Shown: one piece after another, positions 58,226-64,000 of the stretch
How the letters are laid out: each line of letters opens with the position of its first letter
How positions within the stretch are numbered: position 1 is the first letter of the stretch
Source: Candidatus Gordonibacter avicola
Lineage (GTDB): Bacteria > Actinomycetota > Coriobacteriia > Coriobacteriales > Eggerthellaceae
Assembly: GCA_019113915.1 (NCBI GenBank)
Contig: DXGM01000027.1
Span: 78,767 to 142,766, forward strand
Length of the DNA stretch: 64,000 bases
Direction of reading: 5' to 3'
Program-made: the position numbers and the translations under genes
The notes under the pieces: generated by a model
What the model was told of the DNA's origin: nothing
Databases searched by the model: none
What the model saw: only the letters and a program-made list of their open reading frames with translations

Positions 58226-58262
58226 GGAGCCCGCCGAAATTGGCGGGCTCCTTGTTGTTTTA
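58226..58262. terminator. Bidirectional terminator between rSAM gene and aspS
   Basis: GGAGCCCGCC (58226-58235) pairs with GGCGGGCTCC (58242-58251) across a 6-base loop. T-rich tails lie on both sides (TTGTTGTTTT on plus, TTTTCTT on minus), serving two convergent genes. Confidence 0.88.
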
Positions 58263-58292
58263 CCTGATGTTTATGCGATTCCACCTGCGAGG

Positions 58293-60071
<1,779 letters not shown>

Positions 60072-60212
60072 GGTATTTCCTTGCTCCTTGGCACGCTATC
60101 AGTATCCGCCGCACCTTCGAGGCGGCGAACGTCACTCAAACTTGGTTATTGTACTGCATGCGGGAGTGCGAGTTGAAATTCATTTGCCCTTTTCATGCAA
60201 AATGCGCGGCAC

Positions 60213-60623
60213 TCAGAATTCGTCATCAAGATACACGCAGTTCACCCCATTATCCAAGCAGAGATTCTGCAACTTCCTATCCAACGTAAACAACGTCGCC
60301 GCCTTGCGACGCGTCAGCAGCATATAATACAAATCATAGGCAGAGTGCTGGAGGCGAATGGACTCAGACACAACCTCTGCCCAAAGATCCTCATCGTCAT
60401 TGAACTCGTCTACCAGCTCACTCGCTTGCTCTCCCAAAGTGAGAGCTGCATCGCTAGAAATATAGCCTCCACGTGCATATTTACTTACTACATTAGCAAG
60501 TTCATACGTAAAGAGTTTCGGGGCCATCACCTGTTCGCCATCACCCATAAACGTCATTAATGCAGCGCCATCCTTAGTGCCGCGAGCAATCTCGACAGCC
60601 GCATTACAATCCAAAACGATCAT
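60213..60623 (-). CDS. PIN-domain (VapC-like) toxin ribonuclease
   Basis: A 136-residue protein with the PIN acid set: Asp in MIVLDCNAAVEI, Glu in LFTYELANVV, and Asp in QHSAYDLYYMLLTRR and TLFTLDRKLQNL. It cleaves RNA in a Mg-dependent manner in the family. Its ATG overlaps the stop of the antitoxin gene (ATGA), an antitoxin-first VapBC order. No integrase or phage genes lie nearby. Confidence 0.88.
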   Translation of the reverse strand: MIVLDCNAAVEIARGTKDGAALMTFMGDGEQVMAPKLFTYELANVVSKYARGGYISSDAALTLGEQASELVDEFNDDEDLWAEVVSESIRLQHSAYDLYYMLLTRRKAATLFTLDRKLQNLCLDNGVNCVYLDDEF

Positions 60624-61006
60624 GCCAAAGCCTCCTCATCGTACGGCAGGCCGAGGATATCGCTTATTTGACGGTCACGCTCTCTTCGCCCTTCATGAAT
60701 GATTTCCACTGCGCTGGGCATGTCATCAGGAAACTTTGTCTTGTTTGCCTCAATCCGCGCAAACAGATCCTTGCGCTTCTTGATGCGCGCCACGCGGGCA
60801 GCCTCAGAGTCGTACTCGAATATCCGCGCTTTCGGTGCGATGCGACAAAACTTTTCACTATTCTGGCCATGACCAGCTTTTTCATCAAGCATCTGCTCCA
60901 CGGCCACGATAGTCTGTTGGGCTATGCTGCGATGCTGACTGGCAGCGTAATCTTTCAGTTGCTCATACAGATCATCAGGGAAATCGCGCACCTGCAAGGC
61001 CGGCAT
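60620..61006 (-). CDS. VapB/FitA-like antitoxin
   Basis: A 128-residue protein. The N terminus MPALQVRDFPDDLYEQLKDYAASQHRSIAQQTIVAV is a ribbon-helix-helix domain typical of FitA/Phd-like antitoxins. The C terminus (about residues 60-128) is charged and predicted to wrap the PIN toxin. It is longer than most VapB (about 75-90), with an additional Lys/Arg/Glu-rich segment AARVARIKKRKDLFARIEANK. SD AGGAGG precedes the ATG. It represses the operon in related systems. Confidence 0.82.
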   Translation of the reverse strand: MPALQVRDFPDDLYEQLKDYAASQHRSIAQQTIVAVEQMLDEKAGHGQNSEKFCRIAPKARIFEYDSEAARVARIKKRKDLFARIEANKTKFPDDMPSAVEIIHEGRRERDRQISDILGLPYDEEALA

Positions 61007-61176
61007 AGTGAACCTCCTGGTTCGTCGTATTTCGCATGCATGCAGTATACATGTTTTTTACCTTTTATGCAAGGTGGCCGTGAATATGAGCGGTAGAGTG
61101 ATATATGCGGTGTTGAGGCTGAGGTGTGGTGAGGCAAGGTTATCGTCAATCCCAGCGGGACATCTGGACATACAAA

Positions 61177-61207
61177 AATCGGGCCGGAAGTTACTTCCGG
61201 CCCGATT
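61177..61207 (-). terminator. Terminator of tRNA-Ala
   Basis: A perfect 14-bp stem (61177-61190 with 61194-61207, loop of 3). The minus-strand transcript ends CCCGATTTTTG, right after the tRNA. Confidence 0.9.
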
Positions 61208-61216
61208 GAATTTCCG

Positions 61217-61292
61217 TGGTGGAGATGATGGGATTCGAACCCACGACCCCCACGTTGCGAACGTGATGCTCTCCCAGCTGAGCTACATCCCC
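61217..61292 (-). tRNA. tRNA-Ala, anticodon CGC
   Basis: A 76-base cloverleaf on the minus strand with encoded CCA. The acceptor is GGGGATG with CATCTCC and includes the G3-U70 pair that marks alanine tRNAs. The D arm is GCTCAGCTGGGAGAGC, the anticodon loop TTCGCAA between stems TCACG and CGTGG, and the T loop TTCGAAT. Discriminator base A. Confidence 0.95.
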
Positions 61293-61429
61293 ACGGGTTT
61301 GTGCGCCTTCGCGCGAGGTCTTATTTTGCCGGTAATGGGCGCATTTGTCAAATGACGCTTCAAAATGTTCACAGAAAGGGGCGGAAGGGGGTTACGAAGA
61401 TGTGCAAGAATGCCCTCGCTCGCGGATAT

Positions 61430-61693
61430 CTACTCTTCATAGTCATCTTCTCCGATAATGACTACGACACCTCCGTAACCCTCCTCGCCGTCTTTCTCGT
61501 ACGTCAGAATGTCGCCCGGCTGGCACTCGAGCACCTCACAAATGGTCTCCAACGTGGAGAATCGCAGCGCCCTGACCTTGCCCGTTTTAATGTGGGACAG
61601 GTTGACGTTTGTAATACCAACTTTCTCCGCCAGCTCATTCAGCGTCAAGTTATGCTGCTTCATCAGAATGTCGAGGTTCAGAACTATTCCCAT
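61430..61693 (-). CDS. XRE-family regulator (YozG-like)
   Basis: An 87-residue protein. Helix-turn-helix: LNLDILMKQHNLTLNELAEK, VGITNVNLSHIKTGKVRALR, FSTLETICEVLECQPGDIL, followed by an acidic tail GEEGYGGVVVIIGEDDYEE. It closely matches small XRE regulators that are encoded after DUF2975 membrane proteins, as here. The ATG lies 9 bases past that gene's stop; the SD is weak, so coupling is probable. Confidence 0.88.
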   Translation of the reverse strand: MGIVLNLDILMKQHNLTLNELAEKVGITNVNLSHIKTGKVRALRFSTLETICEVLECQPGDILTYEKDGEEGYGGVVVIIGEDDYEE

Positions 61694-61702
61694 GGCCTGC
61701 GC

Positions 61703-62251
61703 CTAGACTGATTCGTCTGAGAATTCTTGCAAAAGCACGCCGTATTTGAAAACAAAAGAGAAAGCGAAAACAACAGCTGCAGCAATAATAGGAGCAACGT
61801 CAATAGCCACAATTGCGCTACCTTCTGCCATTGCTCCAGCTTGTGCGGACAACCATCCCAGTCTTAGGACAGATGAGTTCAAAGTAATAACAAATTCTAA
61901 TACAGCATAAAGTAAAAGCATTCCAGATATTATTCTCAGTCTTCCGACTTGGCTCATAGTAAATGGAGACAATCCTTTTGCTGCATCCGAAAAAATTCGT
62001 ATAAGTGTCACACATATTGCAGCAATAATAAGGGCATGAAGCACATATAAAATCACACCGGACACACTAACAAAATTTGCACTATTAAATGAGTCTGCTG
62101 AAGCCATTGTGAAAATCATTACCGCTATTGATACAGCCCACCATATGCACAGCAGAATAAAAATTATTTTCATTAATCCGCTTATCCATTTACAAACTCG
62201 GTTCACACGTATCAAAGAGTTTTCGGTTTCTATATCTTTTTCATCAGGCAT
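61703..62251 (-). CDS. DUF2975 membrane protein
   Basis: A 182-residue protein with four predicted helices (KIIFILLCIWWAVSIAVMIF, VSGVILYVLHALIIAAICV, RIISGMLLLYAVLEFVI, DVAPIIAAAVVFAFSFVF). The loop RIFSDAAKGLSPFT is the family mark. SD AAAGGAAC precedes ATG 62251. DUF2975 genes are usually next to a YozG-like XRE gene. Lower GC here than in most neighbours, which may indicate transfer. Its position after the peptide/maturase genes could mean a role in peptide immunity, but this is an inference. Confidence 0.85.
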   Translation of the reverse strand: MPDEKDIETENSLIRVNRVCKWISGLMKIIFILLCIWWAVSIAVMIFTMASADSFNSANFVSVSGVILYVLHALIIAAICVTLIRIFSDAAKGLSPFTMSQVGRLRIISGMLLLYAVLEFVITLNSSVLRLGWLSAQAGAMAEGSAIVAIDVAPIIAAAVVFAFSFVFKYGVLLQEFSDESV

Positions 62252-62323
62252 AACCGTTCCTTTACTCTATTTACCTAAGCAGTAAATAATATAGGCAGTT
62301 CAGATGCCCTTACGCATGAAATA

Positions 62324-62348
62324 AAAGGCCTTTTTGAAAAAGGCCTTT
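62324..62348 (-). terminator. Terminator after candidate RiPP precursor
   Basis: AAAGGCCTTTTT (62324-62335) and AAAAAGGCCTTT (62337-62348) form a 12-bp palindromic stem with a one-base centre, followed by TATTTC on the minus strand. It lies 27 bases past the short frame stop. Confidence 0.75.
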
Positions 62349-62374
62349 CAATACCTATTTGGCATTTTGTTACA

Positions 62375-62461
62375 TTACACGCCAATAGCTAAACAAATGC
62401 CACCATTAAAACCGATAGGGTAGCAGATCGAACGCGGTTCAGCTTCACTGTAAAACAGCAT
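62375..62461 (-). CDS. Candidate RiPP precursor peptide, 28 residues
   Basis: ATG at 62461 lies inside the last codons of the maturase gene and overlaps it by 17 bases. The SD AAAGGAGGTG ends 6 bases before the ATG, one of the strongest in the window. The peptide starts MLFYSEAEPRS, a short leader. The rest holds C13 and C23 around a PIGFNGG turn, ending in LAIGV. A terminator follows. A short Cys-containing peptide directly behind a radical SAM/SPASM enzyme with an RRE-like N terminus is the usual layout of a peptide natural product locus. I do not recognise the precursor family. Confidence 0.7.
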   Translation of the reverse strand: MLFYSEAEPRSICYPIGFNGGICLAIGV

Positions 62462-63716
62462 CTTGTGCACCTCCTTTCGCTTGATCGAGGGCGGCGTTCA
62501 TGGCCGCACCTAATGCGTCGTAGAACTCCATGGTCATCGCGCAGTAGGAGTCTTTCGACTCCAGACTGCCCGATGCGAATAGCGAGCGGGCTCTGCAGCC
62601 TCCCCCGCAAATTCGTTTGTAGCGACACGCCGAGCAGCCCTCGAAGCCGTCGACATCCATCGCGCGAAACCGCGCCGACACCGGGCTTTCCAGCGCTTCG
62701 GTCAGCGAACCGGTGAACACGTTACCCATAGCCAACTCCGGTCGATGTAACATGTGGCACGGGTACACGGTGCCATCAGCAGCAACACTCACGCCGCGAA
62801 ATCCTGCACCGCAGGTGCGCTTCACCGTGAGGTTCACCCCCACAGGAGCGTCCATGGCGGGGATGGGTTTGCCGTCATCCAGCGTGAGCAGGCTACGGCC
62901 GAGGGTGCGCAGGGCATCCTCGTGGGGCAGCAGCGCCGCCAATTCATCATCGGGAGCGCAGGTCAAAAGGCTGAAATTCAGCGAGGCTCCCAAATCCTTC
63001 GACAGGCGCACGTAATCTTTCAGATCATCAATATTCTTGGCATGCACCGTGGGGATAATATGTGCCGGAATGCCAACCCTCTGCACGGCGCACACCGCTT
63101 CCACCAGCTCATCGAAGCGCTGATCTTGGCGAATGTAGGCCGGCGCCGTCGACGAGCAGCCATCAAACGAAACGGACACGCAATCGACATGCGGCGCCAG
63201 CGCCTCAAGCGCGGCGGGCGTGATGCACGTGCCGTTCGACAGCACCGTTACCGACGCGATGCCGCACGCGCGCTTCGCGTACTCCACAATCGCGGGCAGG
63301 TCGTCGCGCAAAAACGGCTCGCCACCCGAAATGACCAGTGAAGCAAGGCCCGCCCCAGCAAGTTCGTCCAGCGCATGCTGAATCTGCTCCAAGGGCGCAT
63401 CGTCCAAACAATTGCGCTGCTCATCAAGCGAATAGCAGCCAACACAGTTCAAATTACAGCGCTGCGTCACATGCAGATACGCGCTCAACACCGCATCCGC
63501 CGGCTTTTCGCTGCTAAAGAAACCCCCGCGCTCCAAATGATCGAGCAACGCCGCATCCACAGCAGCAATAGCGGCAGCATCCACGTCTTCGTGCAGCATA
63601 CGGCCACATACGGCCGCTCCCTCGGGCGTCAGGCCGATCACATAACCCGTGTTCAGATTGCCAACCAGGGGAATGCCAGCAAAATCAAAAGCGACCACCT
63701 GGTCACCAAATCTCAT
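62445..63716 (-). CDS. Radical SAM/SPASM peptide maturase with RRE-like N terminus
   Basis: A 423-residue enzyme. Residues 1-70 look like a PqqD-type RiPP recognition element (GIPLVGNLNTGYVIGLTPEGA, two strands and three helices). The radical SAM cluster uses C87, C91 and C94 (QRCNLNCVGCY); GGEPFLRDD follows. SPASM region: CGAGFRGVSVAADGTVYPCH, GNVFTGSL, then GCSACRYKRICGGGCRAR and a final Cys in DSYCAMTM, binding two further 4Fe-4S clusters. It probably makes thioether or carbon-carbon crosslinks in the 28-residue peptide encoded at its 3' end. SD GAGGAGG precedes ATG 63716. Confidence 0.9.
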   Translation of the reverse strand: MRFGDQVVAFDFAGIPLVGNLNTGYVIGLTPEGAAVCGRMLHEDVDAAAIAAVDAALLDHLERGGFFSSEKPADAVLSAYLHVTQRCNLNCVGCYSLDEQRNCLDDAPLEQIQHALDELAGAGLASLVISGGEPFLRDDLPAIVEYAKRACGIASVTVLSNGTCITPAALEALAPHVDCVSVSFDGCSSTAPAYIRQDQRFDELVEAVCAVQRVGIPAHIIPTVHAKNIDDLKDYVRLSKDLGASLNFSLLTCAPDDELAALLPHEDALRTLGRSLLTLDDGKPIPAMDAPVGVNLTVKRTCGAGFRGVSVAADGTVYPCHMLHRPELAMGNVFTGSLTEALESPVSARFRAMDVDGFEGCSACRYKRICGGGCRARSLFASGSLESKDSYCAMTMEFYDALGAAMNAALDQAKGGAQDAVLQ

Positions 63717-64000
63717 GGAGCCTCCTCACACAGCATTCTCAAAAACAAGATGCCAAAACATCAACTAAATTTCCTACTTATTTAGTCATTATTTTAACCC
63801 TTTACCGCACCGCTGTCGATATCAGGAAGAACCCGAGGTGTTGAATATATGCTGTTTCCCTATTCTTATCCTCCATCACAACGCGACAAGTTTTACTTTT
63901 TTATCGAATAATGTAAAAACTGGTATGGTAAAGTAGTCCGAGCAACACCAAAGTGCCGGTTCGCCGTCGATAGTTTCACGAACGCGCAAATGGCCTCCTC
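63717..64000. promoter_or_regulatory. Upstream region of the maturase gene
   Basis: Low-GC stretch. CTAAAT (63765-63770) and ATTTAG (63780-63785) form a 6-9-6 palindrome. An 11-codon frame (63761-63726, minus), MFWHLVFENAV, ends so that its TGA overlaps the maturase SD, which would allow coupled translation. On the plus strand a 20-codon frame (63849-63911) begins MLFPYSYPPS with GAGGTG upstream. Both short frames are speculative. No terminator or complete gene seen to the edge. Confidence 0.4.

Larger units (their letters stand above)
61007..61429. other. Gene-poor spacer holding tRNA-Ala and its terminator
   Basis: About 420 bases between the VapB start and the XRE stop. Apart from the tRNA (61217-61292) and hairpin (61177-61207) I see no gene; the part at 61293-61429 is likely the tRNA promoter and the 3' region of the XRE operon. 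Confidence 0.6.

Noticed and set aside
62389..62628. 79-codon frame overlapping the maturase end in another phase
   Set aside because: Arg-rich shadow of the maturase frame; no SD. The 28-codon frame in the same place has a near-perfect SD and a following terminator.
63849..63911. 20-codon plus-strand frame beginning MLFPYSYPPS
   Set aside because: Shares only the first residues MLF with the candidate precursor, has no Cys, and lies on the opposite strand; not enough support for a gene.

Overview
The window looks like a chromosome segment of an anaerobic, high-GC Gram-positive of the class Coriobacteriia, most likely family Eggerthellaceae (Eggerthella/Gordonibacter/Slackia-like). This is inferred from three separate bis-MGD molybdoenzyme loci with small ferredoxin partners, paired MFS carriers and LuxR-type regulators (one fused to a membrane domain), an agmatine deiminase pathway, and actinobacterial-style housekeeping genes. 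I cannot fix the genus from the sequence alone.

Layout. 1-3242: end of a pyrogallol-phloroglucinol transhydroxylase-like enzyme, its FeS subunit and a DASS anion carrier. 3313-8600: a lone XRE regulator, then the conserved block dxr-cdsA-uppS-frr-pyrH, all on the minus strand. 8731-13796: HtrA protease, a small unknown protein, an iron alcohol dehydrogenase and an aldehyde dehydrogenase. 13838-14700: a HigBA-like toxin-antitoxin pair behind a leader that carries a strong promoter overlapped by two LexA-type boxes, a pseudoknot and a coupled short reading frame. 14910-15815: a C39-like exported protein. 16032-20762: agmatine deiminase, antiporter and putrescine carbamoyltransferase, with a divergent MerR regulator. 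20780-27943: second molybdoenzyme locus (two MFS carriers, SlyD-like FKBP, ferredoxin, molybdoenzyme, zinc-ribbon peptide, LuxR). 28144-31129: MFS exporter and a short-chain dehydrogenase with a long Gln/Gly/Ser-rich tail. 31412-37127: third molybdoenzyme locus (molybdoenzyme, ferredoxin, MFS, zinc-ribbon peptide, membrane LuxR).

37192-45772: histidine phosphatase, YbaK, a polar amino-acid ABC transporter, then HyuA, DUF917 and an NCS1 permease. 45931-50571: CcdA-TlpA fusion, Rrf2 regulator, a polyferredoxin and a MobB-MobA fusion that supplies the cofactor for the molybdoenzymes. 50982-55346: recR, ybaB, dnaX, dedA and the SRP RNA. 55466-61292: PH-like protein, TetR, a radical SAM protein, aspS, a VapBC-type pair and tRNA-Ala. 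61430-64000: XRE/DUF2975 pair and a radical SAM/SPASM maturase whose 3' end overlaps a 28-codon reading frame with a near-perfect ribosome binding site. That short frame is a good candidate precursor of an undescribed ribosomal peptide natural product and is the most interesting item here.

Several intergenic regions hold long structured repeats whose stems differ in sequence but stay paired, which points to selection on RNA or DNA structure.
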